Counted from the stretch's first letter, positions 1 to 9,409 are shown. The stretch: 53,149 bases of DNA from Bacteroidia bacterium (GCA_023151275.1 JAKLJI010000003.1:146357-199505); one strand, 5' to 3'. A program made the numbers and translations. Notes: generated by a model from the letters alone, not told the origin.

Positions 1-995
1 GCAGTTTTGGAGGCGTTCCTAAAGTAACAAAAGCCATTGTTACCCAGGAAGACATTGCCAATGCCAACGTGCGTGCAAGTGCTGAGGAGATTTACAATTT
101 CATCCGTCAAGACCTAACCGAAGCCATGGCCGTTTTACCTGCAAGCTATGGGACCGATGATCAGGGAAGAGCTACCAGCGGAGCCTGTATTGGATTATTG
201 GCCAAAGTTGCTTTGTACCAGAAAGACTGGGCCTCTGCAAAAAATTATTCAGAACAACTTATCACTTCTGGCCGCTACGCATTAACCAGTGATTTTGCGG
301 GTATGTTTAAAGAAGCCGGAGAATTCAATAGCGAATCCATTTGGGAAGTAAATTGCAAAGGCACAGACCCTAACAAAGGAATCAGCGGCTATTTTGTGGT
401 GCAAGCTCCACGCGGAGCCGGAGGATTGGGTTGGGGATTCAATACACCCAGCCAGCGTTTGGTTGATGCCTTTGAACCCGGCGACATTCGCAAAGCCGCA
501 ACAATCATTACCTCCGGTCAGGTATTGTGGGATGGATTTCAAACCAATGCTGCCGCTCCAAACAAATACTACAACTACAAATGCTATGTAAGTAAAACCA
601 TGGAGACCTTCAACGGCAACGACAATGAAACCAACAAGAACTTACGTGTACTTCGCTTAGGAGAAATGTACTTGATACATGCTGAAGCTGCGAACGAACT
701 TGGCGATACTGCTGCCGCACGGAAATCTTTGAATGAAATTAGAAAACGTGCTGGCTTAGCGGCAAGCAATGCATTAGCCATTTCAGATATTCGTGATGCG
801 GTTTACAAAGAACGTCGCGTAGAAATGGCCATGGAACACGACAGGCTATTTGATTTACGCCGTACTGGCAGAGCCGGTGCTGTATTGAGAGCTGCCGGTA
901 TTCCATTTGTTGACAATCGCCACGAGCTGTATCCTATACCACAACGTCAAATTGATTTAAGTGGAGGGAAACTCACTCAAAATCCCGGATATTAA
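1..995 (+). CDS. SusD/RagB family nutrient-binding outer-membrane lipoprotein (5' end missing)
   Basis: The reading frame is open to the left edge, so this is the C-terminal part of a longer protein; the lipoprotein signal and N-terminal TPR half lie outside the window. It begins with the SusD-like phrase FGGVPKVT, continues through helical TPR-like segments (IYNFIRQDLTEAM) and ends with the family's C-terminal signature: LRLGEMYLIHAEA, then RLFDLRRTG and a final YPIPQRQIDL...NPGY. SusD proteins sit on the cell surface and cap a SusC TonB-dependent transporter, handing over oligosaccharides. A susC gene is expected just upstream. Downstream glycosidases suggest the ligand is a beta-1,2-glucan oligosaccharide, which is inference from context. 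Confidence 0.93.
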   Translation, partial: SFGGVPKVTKAIVTQEDIANANVRASAEEIYNFIRQDLTEAMAVLPASYGTDDQGRATSGACIGLLAKVALYQKDWASAKNYSEQLITSGRYALTSDFAGMFKEAGEFNSESIWEVNCKGTDPNKGISGYFVVQAPRGAGGLGWGFNTPSQRLVDAFEPGDIRKAATIITSGQVLWDGFQTNAAAPNKYYNYKCYVSKTMETFNGNDNETNKNLRVLRLGEMYLIHAEAANELGDTAAARKSLNEIRKRAGLAASNALAISDIRDAVYKERRVEMAMEHDRLFDLRRTGRAGAVLRAAGIPFVDNRHELYPIPQRQIDLSGGKLTQNPGY

Positions 996-1025
996 CAAAC
1001 CCAAAAACACCAAACCTATAATTGT

Positions 1026-1919
1026 ATGAAACAGGTTAAACAAACAATCAACACAATGCTCATGTTCGCAATGGTTGCGGGCATGACAACTTTCAACGCA
1101 TGTAAAGAAGACGAAAAGAAAGACGAGAGTCTTCCTCCAATTGGCGGCTACAACAGTGCAGACGAAGTAGCTTCAACCAGCTTGGTAGCTAAATGGTCTT
1201 TCGACGAAAACTACAACGAAAGCAAAGGAAACCTTACCGGAGTTAACAACGGTGGTTCTTTGGTTAACGGTAAAAAAGGAAAAGCTTACCAAGGTGCAAG
1301 CGGAGCTTATGTTGCTTACAACGATGCAGGTGCTTCTTTGCCAGCTTTGAAAAGCTTTACCACTTCGTTCTGGTTCAAAACAGAAAAACACGATGGTGGC
1401 GCTCAGAGCGTATTCATGTTGTCAAAAGATTCAGCTTTCTGGGGTAACTTCTTCTTCTTAATTGAAGGTCGTCCATTAACTGATTCTATGTTCTGCAAAG
1501 TTCATTTTGAAAAGAATGATGCTCCAGCTTGGAAAGAACAATGGATTGAATTCAACGGCAGCAATATGCTTCCTGGCGCTCATGGCAAATGGAACCACGT
1601 TGCATTCTCGTATGATGCAGCTACTTCTAAATTTGCAATGTACTTGAACGGAAACAAAATGACTCTTCCTGCAGGTATGACTGATCGTTATGGTGATGAT
1701 CCATCAACTGGTGGCGCTCCACTTGGCAACTTGAACTTCAAAGATGCTAAGAAATTCGTTATCGGTGGTTTCCAAAACAACTTGGGTGCTCCATGGAGTG
1801 CTCCAGAGCCTTGGATGTTGAACTACACCGGTGCTCTTGACGAAATGCGCATTTACAACAAAGCTCTTGCTGATGCTGACGTAAAAGCACTTTATGATCT
1901 TGAAAACGCTGGTCGTTAA
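1026..1919 (+). CDS. LamG-like (concanavalin A-fold) surface lipoprotein, probable glycan-binding protein
   Basis: 297 residues. The N-terminus is a lipoprotein signal with lipobox ending at Cys26 (TTFNAC), followed by an acidic/lysine linker. Residues about 50-295 read as a LamG/laminin-G-3 jelly-roll domain: it opens LVAKWSFDENYNES and ends GALDEMRIYNKALADADV, both typical of this fold, with GKWNHVAFSYDAATS in the middle. It lies 30 bp after the susD-like gene, the usual place of a surface glycan-binding protein (SusE/SusF position). No catalytic motif is visible. A role in binding the same glucan that the downstream GH144 and GH3 enzymes cut is likely but inferred. Confidence 0.85.
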   Translation: MKQVKQTINTMLMFAMVAGMTTFNACKEDEKKDESLPPIGGYNSADEVASTSLVAKWSFDENYNESKGNLTGVNNGGSLVNGKKGKAYQGASGAYVAYNDAGASLPALKSFTTSFWFKTEKHDGGAQSVFMLSKDSAFWGNFFFLIEGRPLTDSMFCKVHFEKNDAPAWKEQWIEFNGSNMLPGAHGKWNHVAFSYDAATSKFAMYLNGNKMTLPAGMTDRYGDDPSTGGAPLGNLNFKDAKKFVIGGFQNNLGAPWSAPEPWMLNYTGALDEMRIYNKALADADVKALYDLENAGR

Positions 1920-1932
1920 TTAATCATTTTTT

Positions 1933-1963
1933 ATAAGCGCAGGCAATTGCCTGCGCTTATTTT
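1933..1963 (+). terminator. Perfect 28-bp palindrome with T-rich tail between PUL genes
   Basis: Positions 1933-1960 form a perfect inverted repeat (ATAAGCGCAGGC / GCCTGCGCTTAT arms) followed by TTT. It starts 14 bp after the lipoprotein stop and ends 3 bp before the next ATG. It could be a partial terminator or an mRNA-stabilising hairpin that sets binding-protein versus enzyme levels. Confidence 0.75.
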
Positions 1964-3637
1964 ATGCCCATGCAAAAACAACTTTACAGCTTTCTACTTC
2001 TTGTTTTGCTGCTGTCGTGCAAAAAAAATGAGGACAGCTCCAATCCGGACAATTCCACAGTTCCGGGCTCTTTTTCTTTGCTTCAATTTAAGGTGGATGA
2101 CCGAAATGAAGCTCCCTATCAAAACATCTCCATCTCTCCTACCCTTTCAATTTTGTTTGATGGACAATTGGATTCCCAAACCATTGAAACTGCAATCCAA
2201 TTTACCGACGAACAATCAAGACCCATTTTCTGGACTTGGAAACTTTCTCGTTCAGACTCTTCTATCGAAATTAAACCAACCCGCGCGCTGAATCCATTCA
2301 GTAGATATACCCTCTGTATCAATTACAGACTCAAAAATCAAAAAGGCATTGCGCTAACAACCAATTATTGCTACGCACTCATTACGCAATTAGACACCAG
2401 CGATAAATTTGAACGCATTTCAGAGGATGCACTTTTGGATAAAGTACAAGCTCAAACCTTCAAATACTTTTGGGACTTTGCTCATCCTGTATCCGGACTT
2501 TCCCGCGAGCGAAATAGTTCTGGCGACTTAGTAACAATTGGAGGCTCCGGATTTGGCATTATGACAATTCCTGTTGCAATAAACAGAGCCTTTATTACCC
2601 GGGCTGAAGGTGTTGAACGCCTTAAGAAAATTGTTGGCTTCCTGGATACCAAGGTGGTAAAATACCATGGTGCCTTTCCACATTGGCTTAGCGGAACCAC
2701 CGGCAATACCATTCCTTTTGGGACCAAAGACAATGGTGCGGATTTGGTTGAAACATCTTTCCTCATGCAAGGCCTTTTAACTGCCAGGCAATACTTTGAC
2801 CGCAATACAGAAGACGAAAATTACATCCGCGAAACCATTACCAAATTGTACCAAAATGTAGAATGGAACTGGTTTAGGCAAAACGGAAAAAACACCTTGT
2901 ATTGGCATTGGAGTCCAGACCAGGGTTGGGCCATGAATATGACCGTAAGCGGTTGGAACGAAGGGTTGATTACTTATATCATGGCTTTAAGCGATGAAAC
3001 AGATTCAATTCCAGCTATCGTTTATCAAAATGGCTTTGCTCGAAATGGAGCTATGAAAAACGGCAACTCGTATTATGGGTATAAACTTCCTTTGGGCGAA
3101 TCACTTGGCGGCCCTTTGTTCTTTACCCACTATTCTTTTTTAGGCGTTAACCCCAATGGTTTGAGCGACCAATACGCAGATTACTGGGAGCAAAACAGTA
3201 ACCACAGTCTAATCAACTATTCTTACTGTGTTGCCAATCCAAAAAAATACAATTTGTATGGTGCCAATTGCTGGGGACTCACTGCCAGCGACAACAATCA
3301 TCAGGGATACAGCGCTCATTCTCCAACCAACGACCAGGGTATTATTAGTCCAACCGCTGCTTTAAGTTCCATGCCTTATACTCCGCAAGAAAGCATGAAA
3401 GCACTAAACTTTTTCTATTACAAACTTGGCGATAAACTTTTTAAAGAATACGGTTTTGTTGATGCTTTCAATCCCAATTCACCTTGGTTTGCAAATTCCT
3501 TTTTGGCCATTGATCAAGGACCCATTGTTATCATGATTGAAAACTACAGAAGTGGTCTTTGTTGGAACCTGTTCATGAGCTGTCCTGAAATCAAAAAAGG
3601 CATGAAAAAAATGGGATTCAGCAGTCCTTATTTATAA
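1964..3637 (+). CDS. GH144-type glucanase lipoprotein (probable endo-beta-1,2-glucanase) with N-terminal Ig-like domain
   Basis: 557 residues. The signal peptide has a lipobox (LLLSC, Cys19), so it is probably surface or periplasm anchored. Residues about 40-145 resemble a Big_5-type Ig-like domain (ISISPTLSILFDGQLDS). From about 150 the glycoamylase-like (alpha/alpha)6 barrel of PF10091 begins: QTFKYFWDFAHPVSGLSRER, then YHGAFPHWL, an acidic stretch KDNGADLVETSF and YWHWSPDQGWAMNM. Family GH144 was founded on an endo-beta-1,2-glucanase from Chitinophaga pinensis; the acidic cluster is a candidate catalytic site. An in-frame ATG at 1970 is an equally good start. It is paralogous to the next gene, which lacks the Ig-like domain and the lipobox. 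Confidence 0.88.
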   Translation: MPMQKQLYSFLLLVLLLSCKKNEDSSNPDNSTVPGSFSLLQFKVDDRNEAPYQNISISPTLSILFDGQLDSQTIETAIQFTDEQSRPIFWTWKLSRSDSSIEIKPTRALNPFSRYTLCINYRLKNQKGIALTTNYCYALITQLDTSDKFERISEDALLDKVQAQTFKYFWDFAHPVSGLSRERNSSGDLVTIGGSGFGIMTIPVAINRAFITRAEGVERLKKIVGFLDTKVVKYHGAFPHWLSGTTGNTIPFGTKDNGADLVETSFLMQGLLTARQYFDRNTEDENYIRETITKLYQNVEWNWFRQNGKNTLYWHWSPDQGWAMNMTVSGWNEGLITYIMALSDETDSIPAIVYQNGFARNGAMKNGNSYYGYKLPLGESLGGPLFFTHYSFLGVNPNGLSDQYADYWEQNSNHSLINYSYCVANPKKYNLYGANCWGLTASDNNHQGYSAHSPTNDQGIISPTAALSSMPYTPQESMKALNFFYYKLGDKLFKEYGFVDAFNPNSPWFANSFLAIDQGPIVIMIENYRSGLCWNLFMSCPEIKKGMKKMGFSSPYL

Positions 3638-3643
3638 ACAACC

Positions 3644-4978
3644 ATGAAATTAAAACTCCTATTTCTATTCGTTACAATTGTGCTGATAAGTCCTTTAAGC
3701 AAGGCTCAGAACAGCATGTATCACGCACCTATAACACTTAAACCAGGCAACGATTCCTTGTTATTGGATGAAGTGCAACGTCAAACCCTGCGCTACTTTA
3801 CAGAGTTTGCGCATCCTGTAAGTGGCATGGCACGCGAACGCAGCAATAATGCCTATGATTACGGCAATGAGGTTGTAACCACCGGAGGAACAGGATTCGG
3901 AATCATGGCTATTGTAGCAGGTGTTAAACGCGGTTGGATTCCCCGTGATTCTGCAGTAAAACACCTGTTGAAAATGGTTAAGTTTCTTGAAAAGGCAAAC
4001 CATTACCACGGCATCTTTCCACATTGGCTGGATGGTGAAACCGGCAAAACTATTCCCTTCAGCAGAAAAGACGATGGTGGAGATATTGTTGAATCGGCAT
4101 TTCTGTTTACGGGAATGCTCTCTGCCAGGTCGTTTTTTGATCAACCCAACCCCAAAGAAACCGAACTACGCAACCGCATAACCTGGCTTTGGGAAGCCGC
4201 AGAATGGAACTGGTACACCCAAGGTCAGAATGTATTGTATTGGCACTGGAGCCCTAACCACGGCTGGAGCATGAACTTTGCCATTCATGGCTGGAACGAA
4301 TGCCTGATAGCCTATGTGCTTGCAGCTGCATCACCCCGCTATTCCATTCAACCCGAAGTGTACCATCAAGGTTGGGCAAGCGGTTCATTCTTCAAAAACG
4401 GTAAATCCTATTACGATATTCAACTCCCACTTGGATTTCCCTATGGCGGCCCCTTGTTCTTTAGCCACTATAGCTTTTTAGGCTTGAACCCAAAAGGCTT
4501 AAAGGACCAATACGCCGATTACTGGCAGCAAAATCAGAATCACAGTCGCATCAACTACAGCCATTGCGTAAAGAATCCCAAAGGATTTAAAAACTACGGC
4601 AAAAACTGCTGGGGACTTACAGCCAGCGACAACCACGAAGGCTACAATGCACATTCACCCGATAACGACCTGGGTGTTATCACGCCCACTGCTGCGCTTT
4701 CATCCTTTCCATACACTCCCAAAGAAAGTATGGACGCATTGAAATACTTTTATTTTCAGCGCGGTAAAGATATTTGGGGGCAATATGGATTTGTTGATGC
4801 CTTCAATGATAGCAAAAATTGGGTTGCTTCAAGCTACCTTGCAATTGATCAGGGACCCATTGTGGTGATGATGGAAAATTATCGCAGTGGTTTACTTTGG
4901 AACCTGTTTATGCAAGACAAAGACATTCAAACCGGATTAAAAAAATTAGGATTTACAAGCCCGTATATCAAGCAATAG
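3644..4978 (+). CDS. GH144-type glucanase (probable endo-beta-1,2-glucanase), secreted
   Basis: 444 residues with a Sec signal peptide (MKLKLLFLFVTIVLI...SKAQ) and no lipobox, so predicted periplasmic or soluble. The whole mature part is the PF10091/GH144 barrel: LRYFTEFAHPVSGMARER, YHGIFPHWLDGETGKTIPF, the acidic motif RKDDGGDIVESAF, LYWHWSPNHGWSMNF and CWGLTASDN near the C-terminus. It starts 6 bp after the paralogous enzyme. The pair probably divides labour: a lipid-anchored enzyme cutting polymer outside and a soluble one acting on imported oligomers. That division is inferred from the signal peptides only. Confidence 0.9.
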   Translation: MKLKLLFLFVTIVLISPLSKAQNSMYHAPITLKPGNDSLLLDEVQRQTLRYFTEFAHPVSGMARERSNNAYDYGNEVVTTGGTGFGIMAIVAGVKRGWIPRDSAVKHLLKMVKFLEKANHYHGIFPHWLDGETGKTIPFSRKDDGGDIVESAFLFTGMLSARSFFDQPNPKETELRNRITWLWEAAEWNWYTQGQNVLYWHWSPNHGWSMNFAIHGWNECLIAYVLAAASPRYSIQPEVYHQGWASGSFFKNGKSYYDIQLPLGFPYGGPLFFSHYSFLGLNPKGLKDQYADYWQQNQNHSRINYSHCVKNPKGFKNYGKNCWGLTASDNHEGYNAHSPDNDLGVITPTAALSSFPYTPKESMDALKYFYFQRGKDIWGQYGFVDAFNDSKNWVASSYLAIDQGPIVVMMENYRSGLLWNLFMQDKDIQTGLKKLGFTSPYIKQ

Positions 4979-4979
4979 T

Positions 4980-7247
4980 ATGAAAAAAACGCTGTTAACA
5001 CTCGCCGCATTGCTTAGCCTGGGAGCCACTATGGCCCAAAAACCCAAGGCCGGAGAAAGCAAGGAAAATTACCTGCAAAACCTCCTGAACAAAATGACCC
5101 TGGATGAAAAACTGGGGCAACTTACCTTGTTCACCAGCGATATGGCTTCTACCGGACCGGTGATGCGCGACAATTACCAGTTGGATATCAAATCAGGAAA
5201 ATGCGGAAACATATTCAATGCCTATGGCCCGCAGTACACGCGTAAACTGCAAAGCTTGGCCATGCATTCACGCCTTAAAATTCCGTTGCTGTTTGGCTAT
5301 GATGTAATCCACGGACATAAAACCATTTTCCCAATTCCTTTGGGAGAAAGTTGTGCATGGGACACCTTGCTTTCCGAACAATCTGCACGTATTGCAGCTG
5401 TTGAAGCAAGTGCAGATGGGCTTCATTGGACCTACAGCCCTATGGTTGATATTGCCCGCGACCCACGTTGGGGCCGTGTTGCCGAAGGATCAGGTGAAGA
5501 CCCCGTATTGGGTTCAGCCATTGGTAGAGCCAAAGTAAGAGGTTATCAAGGAACCAGCTTGAAAGATAAATCAACCGTATTAAGTTGTGTGAAGCATTTT
5601 GCCTTGTACGGAGCGCCTGTTGCAGGTAGAGATTACAATACCGTTGACATGAGCAAACAGCAAATGTTCAATGTGTATCTACCACCTTACAAAGCAGCCA
5701 TTGATGCCGGAGCAGCTTCGGTAATGAGCTCGTTCAATGATATCAACGGAATTCCGGCAACTGCCAATTCTTGGTTGATGAACGATTTGCTGCGCAAGCA
5801 ATGGGGTTTCAAAGGTTTTGTGGTTACCGATTACACATCCATCAACGAAATGGTTTACCACGGCAATGTTGCCAACGAATACGAAGCGGGAATTGCCGCA
5901 CTGAAAGCCGGAATTGACATGGACATGCAAGGCGCTGTATTCTACAATTACCTAAAGAAAGCACTTGATGAGAACAAGGTAAGCATGACTGATATTGACC
6001 AGGCTGTATTGCGGGTACTGGGTGCTAAATGGGATTTGGGTTTGTTTGAAGACCCTTACCTGTATTGCGACCCCAAACGTGCGGCTCGCGAAATCATGAG
6101 CAAAGAAAACCTGGACAAAGCCGAAGAAATTGCAGAAGCCTCTGTTGTGCTATTGAAAAACAAAGGCAATATTCTTCCCCTTCAAGCCAAAGGAACCATT
6201 GCGTTTATTGGGCCGATGGTAAAAAACAAACGTGACCTAATAGGAAACTGGAGTGGCGCCGGAAACTGGACACAAAGTACCAGCCTTTGGGAGGCCATTG
6301 AACCCCGGATGACTGCGGCAGGAGCCAAAGCCCTTTATGCCATGGGAGCCAATGTTACAAACGATACCAACCTGATTAAGAAAATGAATATTCAGGAGTT
6401 CATCGACAAACGCAGTCAGGATGAATTGGAAAACGAAGCCATGCAAATAGCCATGCAAGCCGATATGGTAGTGATGGCACTTGGTGAATCGGAAGGCATG
6501 AGCGGAGAAGCAGCCTCTCGTTCAGACATCACCCTTCCAGGAACTCAACTTGAACTCTTGAAAAAGATACATGGACTTGGCAAACCGGTAATTCTTTTGT
6601 TGAGTAGTGGTCGCCCATTGGCCTTAAGTTGGGAAGACCAACATGTAGATGCCATCTTGCAAACCTGGTTCCTTGGAACCCGCTCGGGCAAAGCCATTGG
6701 CGATATTTTGTTTGGCGATGCCATTCCAACAGGAAAACTCACCATGACCTTCCCACGCTCTGTTGGTCAGGTACCGATTTACTACGCAGCTAAAAGCACA
6801 GGACGTCCATTCGACCCAAATCAAAAATACACTTCCAAATACCTGGATATTGAAAACACACCGCTTTATCCGTTTGGATATGGACTAAGCTATACCACCT
6901 ATGCTTACAGCAATTTCAAACTCAGCAAGAATACACTTGCAGAAGGCGAATATTTTGATGTGCAGGTTGATGTAAAAAATACAGGCAACCGCGCCGGCAA
7001 AGAAATTGTGCAACTTTACACCCGCGATCTGGTAGGAAGCAGCACCAGACCCATGAAGGAACTGAAACGCTTTGCCAAAATAGCCTTGGAACCCGGCGAA
7101 ACCAAAACAGTAAGGTTTAACCTTAGTAGCGAAGACCTGAAATTCTTCAACTACGACCTGAATTGGGTGCTTGAACCCGGAAAATTCAAGGTAATGGTTG
7201 GACCCAATTCTAATGAACTACTTGAAGCCGAACTGGAAGTAAAGTAA
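4980..7247 (+). CDS. Glycoside hydrolase family 3 beta-glucosidase (BglX-like, PUL-linked)
   Basis: 755 residues, typical for a three-domain bacterial GH3. Signal peptide MKKTLLTLAALLSLGATMAQ. N-terminal TIM barrel with substrate motif DPRWGRVAEGSGEDP (about 161-175), KHF at 205-207 and the nucleophile motif GFVVTDY, where Asp284 is the predicted nucleophile. The alpha/beta sandwich carries GESEGMSGEAASR, the usual area of the acid/base glutamate, and the C-terminus is a fibronectin III-like domain (VQVDVKNTGNRAGKEIVQLY). It begins 1 bp after the GH144 stop codon. Bacteroides has a GH3 specific for beta-1,2-linked glucose next to a GH144 gene, so sophorose or sophorooligosaccharide hydrolysis in the periplasm is the favoured role. 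Confidence 0.93.
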   Translation: MKKTLLTLAALLSLGATMAQKPKAGESKENYLQNLLNKMTLDEKLGQLTLFTSDMASTGPVMRDNYQLDIKSGKCGNIFNAYGPQYTRKLQSLAMHSRLKIPLLFGYDVIHGHKTIFPIPLGESCAWDTLLSEQSARIAAVEASADGLHWTYSPMVDIARDPRWGRVAEGSGEDPVLGSAIGRAKVRGYQGTSLKDKSTVLSCVKHFALYGAPVAGRDYNTVDMSKQQMFNVYLPPYKAAIDAGAASVMSSFNDINGIPATANSWLMNDLLRKQWGFKGFVVTDYTSINEMVYHGNVANEYEAGIAALKAGIDMDMQGAVFYNYLKKALDENKVSMTDIDQAVLRVLGAKWDLGLFEDPYLYCDPKRAAREIMSKENLDKAEEIAEASVVLLKNKGNILPLQAKGTIAFIGPMVKNKRDLIGNWSGAGNWTQSTSLWEAIEPRMTAAGAKALYAMGANVTNDTNLIKKMNIQEFIDKRSQDELENEAMQIAMQADMVVMALGESEGMSGEAASRSDITLPGTQLELLKKIHGLGKPVILLLSSGRPLALSWEDQHVDAILQTWFLGTRSGKAIGDILFGDAIPTGKLTMTFPRSVGQVPIYYAAKSTGRPFDPNQKYTSKYLDIENTPLYPFGYGLSYTTYAYSNFKLSKNTLAEGEYFDVQVDVKNTGNRAGKEIVQLYTRDLVGSSTRPMKELKRFAKIALEPGETKTVRFNLSSEDLKFFNYDLNWVLEPGKFKVMVGPNSNELLEAELEVK

Positions 7248-7256
7248 ACTGTTCAA

Positions 7257-7952
7257 ATGCCAATCAGGAAACTTCCCAAATTACATTCCGATTTTTCGGT
7301 GGACTGCGTCATCTTTGGCTACGATGGCGAGGAACTGAAAGTGCTATTGATTGAACGTAACGAGGAACCCTTTGCCAAATGGATGGCCATTCCGGGAAAC
7401 TTGGCACAAGACAATGAAGACATTGACCAGGCCGCAGCACGGGTTTTACACGACCTTACCGGCCTTGAAAATGTGTTCATGGAACAATTGCAGGCCTTTG
7501 GCGCTCCCAACCGACATCCGCAAGGACGCGTTATCACAGTGGCTTATTATGCAATCATCAAAAGCTCTGTAAATGGACTGCATCCCTTGAGTTCATTTGC
7601 CACCAAAGCCGTTTGGTGGCCCGCCAATCAATTGCCGGAACTGGCTTTCGACCACCAACAAATTGTGCAAGCCGCACTAAAGCGTTTAAAAAACCGCATA
7701 CGGTATGTGCCCATAGGTTTTGAACTACTTCCCGAAAAATTCAGTTTAACCGAGCTGCAAGAGATTTACGAAGTAATCTTGGACAAGCCCATCGACAAAA
7801 GAAACTTCCGCAAAAAAATCCTGAGTTATGGTTTCTTAACCGAGCTCAATCAAAAGCAAACCGGCGTCTCCCACCGAGCCGCTCGCCTCTACAAATTCAA
7901 CCAAAAACAATACGAAGAGCTGAAGCAAAACGGATTTTATTTTGTGCCTTGA
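7257..7952 (+). CDS. NrtR/AraR-like transcriptional regulator (Nudix fold plus winged helix)
   Basis: 231 residues. Residues about 10-140 form a Nudix fold (DCVIFGYDGEELKVLLIER), but the Nudix box is degenerate: after G and E the usual RExxEE is replaced by ARVLHDLTGL, so hydrolase activity is unlikely. Residues about 150-231 match the winged-helix DNA-binding domain of the NrtR group (FSLTELQEIYEVIL, then KRNFRKKILSYGFLTEL). In Bacteroidota such proteins include the arabinose regulator AraR, which senses a sugar through the Nudix domain. It lies 9 bp after the GH3 gene in the same operon, suggesting it controls this locus. Confidence 0.85.
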   Translation: MPIRKLPKLHSDFSVDCVIFGYDGEELKVLLIERNEEPFAKWMAIPGNLAQDNEDIDQAAARVLHDLTGLENVFMEQLQAFGAPNRHPQGRVITVAYYAIIKSSVNGLHPLSSFATKAVWWPANQLPELAFDHQQIVQAALKRLKNRIRYVPIGFELLPEKFSLTELQEIYEVILDKPIDKRNFRKKILSYGFLTELNQKQTGVSHRAARLYKFNQKQYEELKQNGFYFVP

Positions 7953-7966
7953 GGATGGGCTGGATT

Positions 7967-9409
7967 TTATAGCAGTAAAAACCAATTTAATGGAAGCTGG
8001 ATAATGTTCCCCTTTAATTCAGGTTCTTTTATGGCATTTGAAATTAAAATCCCATACCGGTGATTAATCTTAGACTGGATGATTTGTCGCATGGTAGTTT
8101 TACCGGTTCCAATCTCAAGCAAAATTGGATTATCGCGTGTTTCAATTACCAAGTCAGGATTAACGTCATTGTTTCCCGAAACAAAAGAAATGGCACCTTC
8201 TCTCAACACACGTTTTAAATACATAACCACCGTATCCTCAAGCAATTTACTATTAAATTGTTCGGGCAATTTTTGACCGTACAAACTGCTAAGCAAAGCC
8301 CTGCGTAAGGATGGAGACATAAAAAATGCCTTCCTGTTTTTAACAATTTTAGTATCCAATCCCCCGTATGGAAGCAATACAGTCAAGAGTTCTGCTTTTG
8401 CTAAAATTCCAATTAACTCAAGAATCTCGTTTTGTTTCACCCCGATTATTCCAGCTAATTTCTCTGGATTAATTTCATCCGAACCGGCAAGCCGAAGAAT
8501 TAATCGTTCAATTTTATTGAAATCGTTGAATGTAGGTTTAAGCTTGGGAATGTCTTCATGAATAATACGCTTAAAAAGATCGAGTATGGAATTGCTGATA
8601 ATGACTTCATCTTTAAAGAACAGAAGATTGGGGAAATTGAGAAAATCGATATACCTGCTTATTACCAAATCCATATCAATCTTTTCTTGAGCGAATACCG
8701 GACTAATCCTTGCAGTCAAGCCCAGTAAATTAGCATGCACCTGCTCTGCTCGCTCTCCAAAAAACAAGATTTCCTTAAGCTCAGCGCCCAGCGTAGCATC
8801 AGGGGTTAGAACTTCCTGCTGGGGAGACAAGGCATTTTGGGCTTGCAGAAGTTCTGAAAAACTAAAAGGGAATAAGCTTAGGGTATGCATTCTCCGCGAC
8901 AAATCAGCGGTGCTATTCAAAAGCAAGGCAGAGGAACCTGTGCAAAGAATAAAAGCAGTTCGGGCTTCATCGTAAAGAATTTTCAAGGTTTTGCTCCAAT
9001 TGTCGTCATCATGCACTTCGTCAAAAAGTAGTGTAATGGGTTCAGTCAACTGCTTGAAGCGTTTTTTCAAAATCTGTTTTTGAAACTCATCCAGGGCTGT
9101 ATGTAAATCTATTCCAAGATTTCGGAGTGTATTTACATTGAAAAAGTAAACAGCACCTTGATGCGTGGAGAGGGTATGGCTTGCAGTTTGCCAAAGCAAG
9201 GTTGTTTTACCCACCCCCCGAAGGCCGGCTAAACTAACAAAACGAGGTTCCGAGCCAAACTGAAAAAAGTCGGCGGCGTAGTTTTTCAAGGCACCAAAAG
9301 CCTGTCTGGCAGGATACTTAAGCTTTGTAAAAGGATGCATTAACCTGCTCTCCAAGTCAGCTCCCACTACAGCCGTATTCTCCAGAAAGTACCTTAATTG
9401 TTCATCCAT
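7967..9409 (-). CDS. AAA-family ATPase with C-terminal PD-(D/E)XK-like region (DUF4143-type ATPase)
   Basis: 480 residues, convergent with the regulator gene (14 bp apart). Walker A is GLRGVGKT (62-69) and Walker B is ITLLFDEVHDDDN (Asp130-Glu131), followed by an arginine/sensor-like stretch (CTGSSALLL, then LSRRMHTLSL). The middle is helical and resembles a winged-helix region. The C-terminal part (about 400-480) has PDLVIETRDNPILLEIG, the layout of the nuclease-like fold seen in AAA_14/DUF4143 ATPases. Function of this widespread family is poorly known. It has no obvious partner gene here. Confidence 0.75.
   Translation of the reverse strand: MDEQLRYFLENTAVVGADLESRLMHPFTKLKYPARQAFGALKNYAADFFQFGSEPRFVSLAGLRGVGKTTLLWQTASHTLSTHQGAVYFFNVNTLRNLGIDLHTALDEFQKQILKKRFKQLTEPITLLFDEVHDDDNWSKTLKILYDEARTAFILCTGSSALLLNSTADLSRRMHTLSLFPFSFSELLQAQNALSPQQEVLTPDATLGAELKEILFFGERAEQVHANLLGLTARISPVFAQEKIDMDLVISRYIDFLNFPNLLFFKDEVIISNSILDLFKRIIHEDIPKLKPTFNDFNKIERLILRLAGSDEINPEKLAGIIGVKQNEILELIGILAKAELLTVLLPYGGLDTKIVKNRKAFFMSPSLRRALLSSLYGQKLPEQFNSKLLEDTVVMYLKRVLREGAISFVSGNNDVNPDLVIETRDNPILLEIGTGKTTMRQIIQSKINHRYGILISNAIKEPELKGNIIQLPLNWFLLL

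Noticed and set aside
1947-2291. 114-residue frame overlapping the first GH144 gene
   Set aside because: Shadow frame: the GH144 frame has a lipobox and a conserved catalytic domain, this one has none.
7967-8120. Second Walker A motif (GTGKTT) near the C-terminus of the ATPase
   Set aside because: It follows a nuclease-fold strand (PDLVIE...ILLEIG) and lacks a Walker B partner, so the match is probably chance.
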